Translations under genes and position numbers: made by a program
In this document: positions 27,701 to 39,700 of the stretch, piece after piece
Position numbering within the stretch: the stretch's first letter is position 1
How the letters are laid out: every line of letters begins with the position of its first letter
Origin: Ceriagrion tenellum
Lineage: Eukaryota; Arthropoda; Insecta; Odonata; Coenagrionidae
Reading direction: 5' to 3'
Assembly: GCA_963169105.1 (NCBI GenBank)
Contig: OY720641.1
Span: 77,513,496 to 77,577,495 of the forward strand
DNA length: 64,000 nucleotides
Notes under the pieces: model-generated
The model's input: the letters and a program-made list of their open reading frames with translations, nothing else
Database searches by the model: none
Told to the model about the DNA's origin: nothing

Positions 27701-30700
27701 AAAGCGTGGCCATTCCAGGATCAACAAGTTCCTACCGTATTGCCATGGTTTATGTATAAAATTACTTCAATATTTATGAATGTTCAATAACCCAATTAAT
27801 TCCCTTATGTAGAGCACTAGCGTATATAATTCTCGTCTGCAGTTAGATCTTACGCTCCAATTAGTCCGTGTATTTTGAAGAAAAAATCTTACTCCAAAGT
27901 ATTTCCGTGCAATGAAAGTAATCTTCGTTGCCCAGCGGCTGTCAATCCACTGTTCCCGGCCACCAGCTGATATCTCGATTCGGTCCCTTGGCTTGGCTTA
28001 TCAGGTGCTTGAGATTCGTTTGATATCCGAGAGTTTCTGATAAGGCGCAGCGAATGAAGAGAAAAATCAAGATTACGGCGAGGAAAAACTCTGATTTTTG
28101 TACCGCCTGTATTTGGGTGAAGGACTCGTCTCGGAATCGGTTGGAGTTCCACGGGTGCCGAATTTATAGTATTTTCACCTATTTAGAGATTTTTTGAAGG
28201 CCGCACGTTCACGCTAATTTGTCCATTCCTTGGAGATACATTGAATCCCCTAAAATTTGCAAGGACCCTAAGCATTGTAACGTTCACTCGAGGAGTTTGG
28301 ATATACTACATCCTTTTTCGTGTTTTAGAGTTCCCTGTCTGGATACCGTAGCAACTGAGGGAACTCTTAACATCCGCTGGATCATCCGCCACTGGTATTC
28401 ATTTGTTTCATGACTTTCTGGAAAAGTAAGCATCAGTCATGACTTTCGAAGTGTAATATACCCATATTTTGGGAGACGCAAACTAAATGCAAAACTCGAA
28501 TATAAGTTAAATTGATGGATTAAGATCTGTATAATACGTTTGACATTAAAATTCTGCGTAATCGTCCTGTGTAGTTTACGTGCTACTTTATAGAATACAT
28601 TCATTTTTCATGCGTTTATTTCGTAATCGATTCCAAGAATTACATTTTCACAAATCTTCGCCAAGGAATTGATCTACGATTATAAATCTCTGTATTGTCA
28701 CGTTTCAATGGCACAAGATAGGAGTGATATTTAGTGCTGTTTTCATGAAGTGGATATTTTGATTCAAGTGAAAGAGAATCGCACTTGCGTCGAGTATGTT
28801 GGCGAGTTCGGCGCATGATGGAGGAAGGTTACGGACATAACCTCGGCGAGCTATACTGCGACGGCTGTTAAAGAAATTCGTTGACATAACGAATGGAAAT
28901 AATTCAATAGGGTCTTCCACAAATGGAGAAGAAGCAAAAGGTGAGTGACACGCCATATCTCTCCATTTTACGAGTAGTATTAAAGACTAGACATTTTTAC
29001 TCCCATAGCGTTAAAGCCTATTTTAGCATTGCGGAGGGAAGATGTGTTTAGGTATCTACTGCTTATGGTATATACTGTTTAGGTATGTACATATAGCCAT
29101 TATACTGCTATATAAGATAGGCTATTGCCCATGTCGCGGTCGCGGGCTACGTGACGTCATGCATGACGTAGACTGGATTGCACTTTCAACGGGCGACCAT
29201 TGGAGCTATTACGTGGAACCAGTTTTCTACATCAGTTTTACGATTCCGCAGTAAAGAAAACATCTCTTTTTGTGCTGTATCCAGGTGTAGAAACAGCTAC
29301 TGCAGATGCAAGGGAAAGTTGAAGTTTTTTCGTCTCCCAAAAGATTTTAAAAAATTATATCTAAGTGGATTCACGCATGGCTGAGACGAGACGAAATTAT
29401 CCCGGAAACTGATAAGAAAATTGATTTTTCCTCGATTCATTAACTCCTATCTCATTACAATCGAAGTGTTTAAAATCCGAAAAAAATATTCATTGTTAGT
29501 AGGTAATATTAGCATGAAAAATGTTAGTAACTATTATTAAAATTACGTATCACAGCCCTGGCGGTTTTGCGGTGAGTGAGAATGGCTAATAGAGCATTTG
29601 TCGAGCGTTTCCCGAGCGTTCCGGCGATTTACGAGCGTTAGTTGAGCACTGCAAATACCTTGTGGGCGCTTTCTCAAGAAAACACCTTCTAAAAGCTTTT
29701 ATAATGCTCTACTAGGCGTACCTCCGGCATTTACTCCGGCCAAAGGCTTGCAAGCAAGCTCTCAATTAGCGCTCAACAAAAGTCTTGGAATGCTTTCCTC
29801 GCCGTTTGCTTGAGCGTTTGTAATACTGACTACGAATTCTTAGTGAGCGGGAGTTGTTACGCCGATAATGAATTCTCATTGAATGTTTTTCGCGAAAGAT
29901 TTTCCAAATGCATAGGGAATTCCCTACTGGGCGTTTCTACGGCATTCACGAGCTCTCTACAAAAGCTAATTTTTACACGTGCACGTTGAACGTGCAGTAC
30001 GAACGGCTTGGTCGCGTAAGATGCTATAGCCCATCTCGGTAAGTAGCAGTTGCCACGATCGCTCATGGCGGTATAGGTTCAGATCGGTAAGTAGTAGCCG
30101 CGATCGAGACTAAGTTTTAACTCACGCGCCATCATCTATTGCTAGTTTCTATACCGTCGAAGGAAGTTTTGTGCCACGACTATTTTGCAAGTATCACTCA
30201 CAGATGTCAGAGTGAATGTGCAGCATACCATTCTCTCTTCGGTTGGACATTCGGTTCCCCCAATCAAAACAAGGTTGTGGTTTACGCCTCATCATCATTC
30301 TGTATATTATAATCTTTGGTAGCAACTGTGGCGTACCGAGGAGATCGATCGCGCCCGGAAAGTCATGTCACTACAGTCTTTTTTCTCGACAGTTATCCAG
30401 GATCCGAAACAAATTTGGCGTCACATGGACGCGGCCCAAACTTTGATTTGGGGCTGTCCCCAATGAGGGCTTAACCAAATGCTTATCGGTAGGGCAGACA
30501 ACGCCTACAGAACGCTATATGAATCCCTACCACCCGGTCCCACCAAGCGTTTTCATTTCTCAACGAACGCCTAAGAACCGCTGTAAAAGCCATTTTCGAG
30601 AGCACTCAACAACGCCTGAAAAAACCTCACCAAGACAATAGGCGTTCACGGAGCGCCCAGGAAATGCCTAAGAATCTTTAAGTAACGCTTACAAAATGCC

Positions 30701-33700
30701 TTAAGCGTTCACAATTGTGTTTATTGAACGCCCACTTGAGCAATGGTTCAGGATTTACGACGCCTGATATAGTTCCGTCTGATATAGTCTGATATTCAAT
30801 GTCTGTCGTATAAAACTACATTATTGCACCAGTACTAATGTAATATTTAATTCATTGTTCATGCAGCCGGAGTAATAAAAACGCATAGTTTGAATATGGT
30901 CTATGTTATAACTGGGGAACTATCTCGCTCAAACTACCTAAAGAAGATCCTTACCTTGGAAGAACAGTGCGAACAAAGTTGTGATCCTTAAAATATTATT
31001 CGTCCCATTGGTGTTCGGCAAACTACCTCCTGCGACGACCGCTGAGTCTTGACTGACCATAACCCTCTGTTTCTCGCTAACTAAGCGACTCCCGCAGTTT
31101 TTCGCAAGCGGTGACTTGGGCAACGACTTCCCATTGTTGGTCACAGCAAGTATTGTCATCGAAGGAGTTGGGTGAAGCAACAATCTCCCGCCTTCACTCG
31201 TGAAATTCGACTCTGCACCTAACTGAGGAGAGAATCTCTCAGTTGGCATCCTATTGGTGGCACTGACCTACTGCCATTGCTCTTAAAGTGCAACTCAGTT
31301 GCTTGACATGAGTAAACCATTTCAATTAGGAATATGCTGTGATACTTCAATATCTGAGGCAATTGGCTCTTTATTTACTGCTGGCATTTTTTTAGTGTTT
31401 GGGGTGTCTGCCTAGAAGTAATATTAAAGGTTAGCCAGGGGCATAAGTACCATTTCCTCTAACGTTACACATTTTTATCCCTACAATGTACCTTTCTTAA
31501 TTTATTCCAATTGTCCGCCCTCCTTACATACACTGGTTGAGATATTGTTCTCTCTTCTATACGTATTCATCTCTCTAGATCCTTCTCTCATCTCAAATAC
31601 GCTGAAGATATTCGGAAATCCCATAAGCAATAATTAAATCGCGACCTGGACAACGTACTAGAGAAAGCCATACGCTTTACTTACCATCGCAAAGGATGCT
31701 GAAGTTGGGTCACGGCCGCTGGAAAGACTTCAACGGAAGAAGCTTGAAATGCGATTATCTAGAATAGAAGTACTAGTAAAGTTCATTTCGCCTAAGTGAC
31801 AGGTTATGTCGGATGATATACTACTCTCGTCCCTGAAGATGTCCGTAGGTAGGACATAATCGAATCCAATGCAAGAAATGGGCTCTCGAGAGGGTAGATT
31901 TGAGATTTCCTTCTTCCTACGTGTCTATGATGAATGCATAGAATATAAAAGAAAACATATATGGTCTTACACTTAAAATTGAAGCTTTTTTGCGAAAAAC
32001 CAATACAGATATGATCCATCTTGCATGACCACTGTGTGTACCAATTTTTTTCAACTCTGAAGCCTCAGCAGCGATGGTAATCCTATATTAATACCGTAAA
32101 CTGGGGTGAAGTCGATTAGTGGGCTTAAGATGGCACAACACGAAAATGTCGACTTTGGAAGGAATTGGCGAACTAACGGAAGAGGGTGGTTGACGAAGGT
32201 GGTTGCTTCGTATGTTGGACACTAGTAGACAAAACCAAACCGTGTTTGAACCACGAGACTGAGTCTCCCCTTCAGTTGGCTATATTATCTTTGTCTTCAG
32301 TGTTATCATATTATCACTACAATATCGCCAGACCTCAGGTCAGTTTTTGTGCCATCCTGGGTTAATAATATCGCCGAGTAAGTATTAAACATGTTCCAGA
32401 AACTATTTAAGGGTAATATTACGTTGAGTTAACGTAAATATGTATATGGCTTACAATTTTTTTATTCTGTGTGCAGTGGTGAATATATGGTGAATGGTGA
32501 AAATGTGCAGTAGAGGGGTGAATATGGTACATCGAAGTTTTATGCTTATTTCTCGTTTTCGTCGTTCTAGTTACTATTTTTCTAGATGCCACGGGATTAC
32601 CAAGAAATCTTGGAGGCGTGCATCATTCGGGGGTAGCAAGGAGTGGCATTGATGAGAAAAATTTCCGTTATTCAAAGTACTCGTAAATACGAAGTTAACA
32701 TAAAGTTTTTTTTGTTATCTTGCTTAATTTATCTCAATTTAATCTTTAAATTACAGTGATTAAATAGAACATTAAAAGGGCGTGTAGACGACATTAGCTA
32801 CTATTCTGTGGTCACAAATCGCTATCAAAAGGCTTTAAAATCTAATTATCTACCCTTAATAATCTCTCTCCCCCCAATCAAAATGTTCACATCACCGCAT
32901 GGCCGGAGGGCAAAGGATTACTCTCCAGAAATCCTAGAGGAATCAATCAAGGCGATCACCTCTAAAAATTCAATGAAGATTGCAATAGTCTAGAGATTTG
33001 GCCAACGCTTTGCAATGGGGAATGTAATGAGCACATAGGGTTGGTAAGACATCGCTCAAGTGCGCAGAATTTGTAGGTGTCCAAGTAAAAACGTAATGAG
33101 GTGAAGTTGAAAGGGAAGCCAATGTGTATAAGTTTTCAACGAAAAACGATGGTGTACCATCTTCACCCTACCTCGTGGGGTGAAGGTAGAATAAAGTTAA
33201 CTCTTTTTTCCAAGTTTATTATGGCTGTATTACTGGTATACAAACGAGCAACGATTTGTTGATATATTTAGTTTCCCCAACAAACATTTAATGAAGAAAA
33301 GCAATGTGAGTACAGTAGACTTAAAAAAACCTCAAAAACTGTTACGACTTCACTCCGTTTTCCGGTGTGTTAATTATAAATTTTAATCGAACTCAGAGAG
33401 GCAGGGGTGCCGATCCCCCCAAAGCAGATGGCGCACCCCCACCCAAAACCAACCACTCCCCCCCTTCCGATATATAGCTAGTTACCAGGTTATAATTTAA
33501 TAGCCTGTCCAAGGTAGTATGGAGTACCGCCGAGGGGAACGGAGGATTCGGAAAGTTTTTTAGTTATTAGCTTCACAAAATCGTTTTAAACACTTTTCTG
33601 GCAATACAATCTTAAATCATCATACACGTTGTCGACCACTATGATATCCATATTTTAAGAGTTAGGTTTTTAGGTTTTGAGGGTTTGGCTACAATGATTT

Positions 33701-36700
33701 ATGACCAAACCCTCAAAAACTAATTCTAAAAAGATAGAAATAAAATCTTAAGCAAACTATTGCGCTCATATAGGGGAACTAATTAAAAATTAATACAATG
33801 CTACAAAAACCATAAGAATGTGAGAGTTTATTTTTTACGATAGCATGCTTAAAAAAGGAATAAATTGTAAAAATGAGAATCGCTTAGTTCTTATATTTTA
33901 TTAAAGTACCTGAAGGCTTCTTTCATATTTCGAATTAAGAAAAAATATGGGAAATATATTGGATATTGTGCTCCTAAAATTACATAGCTGGATCCTGTGT
34001 CTAACAAAATAGGTGGTCAACTTAATGCAAAGACACTATTATGATACTTTGTACCACACCTTACAGCTACATACAGCTCTCGCGAAAGTTTATGGCGTTC
34101 GGATGCGCGGCATTTGTGTTGTCCGCGTCAAACAAATTCCATTTTTTTAAATGCACCCATGCATGGCACAAATGCCATGTGTTCGCCCTCCCCTACGTCC
34201 CTTTTCCCTACCCCTTCCACCAAACTTTACCCCTGCACGACGTCTTCTTCTGCCCATCCGAACGCCATAAGCTTTCGCGAGAGCTGTACCAGTGAAATGC
34301 TCAAAAAAATAAGGACATCTAAATTAACCAAGCATTTTAAATTAGTATTTGTCTTTAATTAAATGAAACCCATTTACATCATTATTCATAGCTCCTGTAT
34401 ACAAATTATACTGGTAAAAACTCAAATAATAATAATAAAACAATACTGATAAAATGAGTACTGGTGGTGGTGGTACCATTTTGTCTACCCTACCCTCGAT
34501 GTTCTTTATACAGGAGTAGTTATTTTCTTTGCTCACTTGACAAAGAAAATTTTTCTATAACTTCACTGTAATGAATGGATTTTAAAAGGTCTCTTTCGGA
34601 AGAAAGGACAAGCTTGTCGGAGAGCCAGACATCTCCCATGCTGCTTCTCAGCCTATTTTTTACAATTCTTAATCTGCTCATAGCACTCTCTGCTGAACAA
34701 CTTGTACCTGGAAACGCCAGAAGTATCTGGTATAACATCGTTAGGTAAGGAAATCCAGAAATATTTAATAAATACCTATAAGGCCCAATGAATCATTTCT
34801 TGACCCATTGATCCAGAAATCTTTGTTCTGCTATATTATGATCTGTACTTGGACCATCAGGCTTGTCGTCACAAGAATCTTGGGTGTCACTTTCGTCATT
34901 ATTTTGGCTCAGACTCTCGTCACTTAAGCTCAGCACATCTGATAAATCAATGCTCGGGTAGCTAAATTTGTACAGTTGACTAAATACATTAACTTATTCA
35001 GAAAGTTCTTCACCATCGATTCCGTAATACTCGCACAAGTTACTGACGAGAATCGGCCTTAGAATACTATCCATATTTTTTACAACGTTGAGTAAACCTT
35101 CATGGGAAAAGCAAGTCATTTGTTTGAGAATATTCAGAGAACTTTCAGGAAACCGATCCTGCAGATGAAGACTTAGGGAATCAAGGATTTGATAGTACAC
35201 TTCTTATCTTATTTAGAATGTGTGTACATATATATTGTAACCTTTTCCTTCGGCCTTCTCGGAACGTGGGTGCGCTCGTGATGGGAAAGGGGAGTATTTG
35301 TACCATGTTTTCGGTGATAATATCAATATAGTTTGACAATAAAAAAAACTGAAAATAGCGTTATTATATTGTATCTAGCTCTGCTACTTTGTCTAATTCT
35401 AACCCATCCCTAAAACTTAACTTACAAAAAAATAAGAAAATATTTTTGAATTGAAAGTTTTATACGTAGAGACAAAGTTTCTTATCGAAGGGGAGGAGTG
35501 CACGAGGGGTTGAGACAAATGCTACGGTTGTCGACTAAGGGGAAGTGGGGGTAAAAAATCACTGTAAAAGGTAACGTGCAGAGTATGCACGATCCGTAAG
35601 TCTAAGCCTTCTGACTGTACTGTGATGTGACCCGTTCGCAGATGTTGGGAGGAGGGGGCGGGAATGAGACTGGAGGGATGCTGAGTCAGTTATGCTACTG
35701 GGTTGCGTTCGGGGATCTTAAGGTGGCCTCGACCATGGCGCGGTGCGGCAGTCAAGGAAGAGTGTGGAGCGACGCGACCGAAATAAAAGAAGCCTTCGGC
35801 TGGCTGAATGATTCTCTAAAACTGCACATAACATGTTTTACTATACTACACTTAAAGCTTAACATTCATATGTCGTTATAACCTTTCGATGCGTTTATAA
35901 ATTATTGCAAACGGGTACAAATATTTACATTTAGTGAATTTCTTTATGCATTTTACAAATCCCCCCCAGATTTTTTATTCCCCCCAAACATTTTTTTCTA
36001 TGGCGCAACTTGCCCCGTACATCCCCCCTGTGGGCGGCCCTGCAGAGAGGTGAAGTAATATCAGTGTTACCTTCAAAATGAAATAAAAAATCTATAATAC
36101 AGTTAAGTGTTTTTACGCAATTATTTATTTAGTTTCTTTCCTCTCAAATATTTTTAAATGCTTATGACGATAAACATTGTAATTTTTGTTTTTTCGTGCG
36201 TAGACCAGGCCTTGATCGATAAACAGTATTTCCGTTCATTTTTAGGTATAAAATAAATGTATATTAAATCTAATTATATATAATTGTCTCATTGAAATAA
36301 TTTAAGGCTGAATTAATCTCAGCGACCTGAAAACACCTGTTGGACCTTGTATCGTAAATTTAAAGCGCGTATGTGTTCTTATACACGTTGCACATGAGCG
36401 TATATAATTTTTCCGCATGGAAGTTTCAGACCTAGACCCTAAACTTGAGCTAACGTATAGCAGTATGCTATTGTTTATTTACTTTCGGGTCAAGTGGGGG
36501 TTTGTATCCTCTCGTCTCCACATCTTATCTCCTACTTCCAAACTGTTTTTGCTGATTATCATCGTTTACGCACATGGATGTCGAATGCGACATCACCGGA
36601 TCAACTAAGTACTCAGTCGTATTTATTCATCCAACGTCGTATTTATTCGCCTCGCGCAAATCGCCCTTTCTCGAACCCAATTTTCTGTTCTTCTTGTTGC

Positions 36701-39700
36701 ATCACGATCGTTCATCTATGTTTTTACAACAGCGGTCATCTCTCCCGCTTCAATTCAGAAGCTATTTATGAGCGAGGAGAGATTCAATGAAACCGCTCAT
36801 CTACTTCCTCGTCACGCTTCCCCGACGCTTTTCCGCCTCCACTCAACTCTTTCATAGCCCCTCAGGGACGGTCGTTGAGGCCCATTAATTTCGGGTCATA
36901 CGGCGAGTGCAAGCTGGCTCGACAGCTACGTTTGGCGCAGGTCGCTTTATCTCGTGCGAAAATCGGTTAGTTTTGCGGAATTATCGGTAAAATTAGGCTC
37001 AGACTGTGCTCGAAACTGTGATAGAAAGCCATGGATTATCGGTGTGGCACTGTGTAGTTTGTTGCATTGGTTTATCTGTCTGACGCATGGATTTTCCTCC
37101 TGCTCAGTTCCTTCTCCATTGGCATTGTTAAAACTTCGGGCGGTGGAATGGCCCTCGGCTCTAGCGACAGAGTACAAGCGGATCACATTCAAGTACGCGT
37201 GACTGTGGATTTATATTGTTAAACAGCAGTATTTTTTCAATCGCTGAGGAAATTCTGCCTCTAGGAGCAATTTTCGCATTGAATTTTAAAGTCTTGTCAC
37301 TGTCTGTTCCAGACACCGTCTGCCAGAGGGGCGATTGATGACAGTTCCAGTGACGAGTACAGTGACGGGCTGTCCGATGACGATGTACGGAATCGTAACA
37401 ATTCTGTCAGGTAAGCATAATTTTGTTCCCGATTTCCAGTCCTTGCGTTTAATTTTTAAAGGAGGAAAGCTGCCAAAGGTGGCGATCAGCAGTTTTCATG
37501 TTCAAATGCCAATTAAATAAGATTGCGCAAGTTGATGATGGTAATCTGGCAACGCTGCAATTCATTCTAAGAAATAAACGAAATAAACAAATGATAATCG
37601 AAATGTGGTGAAAGCAAATTGAATGTTTATTTACATTCCAAACAGTATTTCCTTGTGTATGTGTAAGTCCTAGCTTTCATAATGTTTTTATTCCTATTCC
37701 TTGGCTTATTTTTATCTTAATGACGTGTGTTTAGTCTTGAAGAAAAGGCAAGACAGTGAAAGTAGCTTACGAATGGTTGTGAGTTTCGAATGCATGTTCA
37801 GTAGTAAGGTTGTGTTTAGGTAAATTATGGGGTGTTCATTGTGTTTTTTGAATCCTCACAATAAAAACCTATCTTTTGCAGGGTCCCATTGCGAAATGCT
37901 CGAAGGAAGTCAGTCATGCCATCGCCATCCCTCAAACTTAATGACTCAGACTTGGAGGGAGAGCAGTCTCCACATAACTCAGTTACAAGCATTAATAGCT
38001 TGTCGAGCTTACTCAAGGAAAAGCTTGTGGTAATTTCGTCAATTTATGAGTTACGGTATCCAGTCATGGAACGCTGAGCGTTGCAATATGATTCTCTCTC
38101 GTTGGTATTGACTGTTACAGTTCGAAATGCTTTCTATATTTCAGATGACATTTCCAGGTGTTTTGAGGAAGAAACGGCCTCGTGAATACAAATTGAGGGC
38201 ATTTGTTGCTGTATTATTTTTGTGTATTGTTTTCTTGGTGGGATTTGCGTATATATTTTATCATCAGCAGGTATTGCAGGTATGACGCTTTTTTTATGTT
38301 ATATGTATTTCTCAATACAATTTTTCTGTTTTGCTATCTCCTCATCAAAATTGCAAAAATGTTTCGGTGGATGTTTCGCTCTCTTGTTTTAAATTACGTT
38401 CCTTTGCTCATTTCAGCGTGCATATTTTGATAGAATCCGTTTCAACAAGGAAGAAAGGCATGTTAGAGTATTTAACGAACAGGGACAGGAGATCCTGCAA
38501 GGATGGTTGGGCACTTTCCTCCAAGATATTCCTCACTTTGGTTTCCATGAAACTAACATTGCATACCCTTGCCTTCCTCGTGATGCCCCAACGGATGGTT
38601 CTCTTTGCTTGGAGTGGATGCATAAGGCACGGCTATACATGCGCTATCATGCCGTTTCTCCAAGTGGCGGAGGGGACATGAGGTGCTATCAGATTGAATG
38701 GCTCAGTCTTTCGGAGGAGGTAATACTTGTTTTATTTTTTATTGTAATGTAGCCGAGAAATATGATAATTCTCAAGTCTTTAATCCTGTGACATTTATAT
38801 TTTTAGAAGGCTTGTATCATTGTTTCTTTATGCTCCGAATGGAGCTCATCTCAGTTTTCATGAAAAATTACGGTATACATTATGATAGTAATCATAAAAT
38901 GAACAGAGGTGGGTTTGCATACAATGCTCTTCATTGCCTCAATCACCTCTTTACTCTTGGCAAAATGCTAATTTTTGTCACAGAAAAAATTAGCTCTTAA
39001 GTATTTATCACACTTTACGTTTAACTGTGGTTTCAGCTGTGATGGCCCTTATCAAGGTGTCAGTTTCTTTTGAAACCATGAGTAGTGTGAAAAGAGTGAG
39101 GAAAAAATGAAGGCAAAACTTATCGAGTGGCGTGTGTGATTTGCACTGAGGAATGAAATCTTATGCTAGGTGAAATTAGATTTTGGCTTTTCCATCTAAT
39201 GGGTTACTGTATCAGTGGTTGTCAGAAACTATTTAGAATTTGACATTTTTTGATGTACCAATTATTTGGGCCCAAAAGCAAATGTATCAATTTGAATAAC
39301 TTGTTTTTATTGAGGGAATTTAGGACTGTACAGTCATTTCTTACAATTAACTCATTTGACGATCACGAACATCCATGTCCTGGGCAGTGAATAATCTACC
39401 CAGGTGGGATTCGAACCCACGACTCTCTGGTTAGCAGGCAAGAACTTAAACTCGCCGCCACCAGGGCCGACAATGAATAAGTCAATATGCACTAAAAAGT
39501 GGATGCCTAATAATCCACCTCTGAGGTTCCATGTTTATTTAAGTTATTTTTCTGTGCTTGTCAATTCCAAGTATGGAGTGAAACATCAGCCAAGGCCATC
39601 TTCATGTTGGTTATAATGTTTTAGCTGTGCAATCAAATTTAGTAACACTAGTTAGTTTGCAATCAAATTTAGTAACACTAGTTTAGTTATATTTCAATTT

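Larger units (their letters stand above)
33402..36042 (-). mobile_element. hAT transposon, 2.6 kb, decayed, with exact 8-bp target duplication
   Basis: CAGAGAGG lies directly outside both ends (33394-33401 and 36043-36050). The left end CAGGGGTGCCGATCC and the inverse of the right end GGGCGGCCCTG agree at 9 of the first 12 bases, and C- or G-runs follow in both. The interior contains the hAT transposase fragment on the minus strand at 34520-35200 and a nested MITE at 34074-34286. Much of the interior is rearranged or AT-rich. Confidence 0.85.

Noticed and set aside
36954..37202. 82-codon open frame just upstream of exon 2 as an alternative first exon
   Set aside because: It has no suitable donor joining it in frame to 37313 that I can support, and the opposite strand is equally open.
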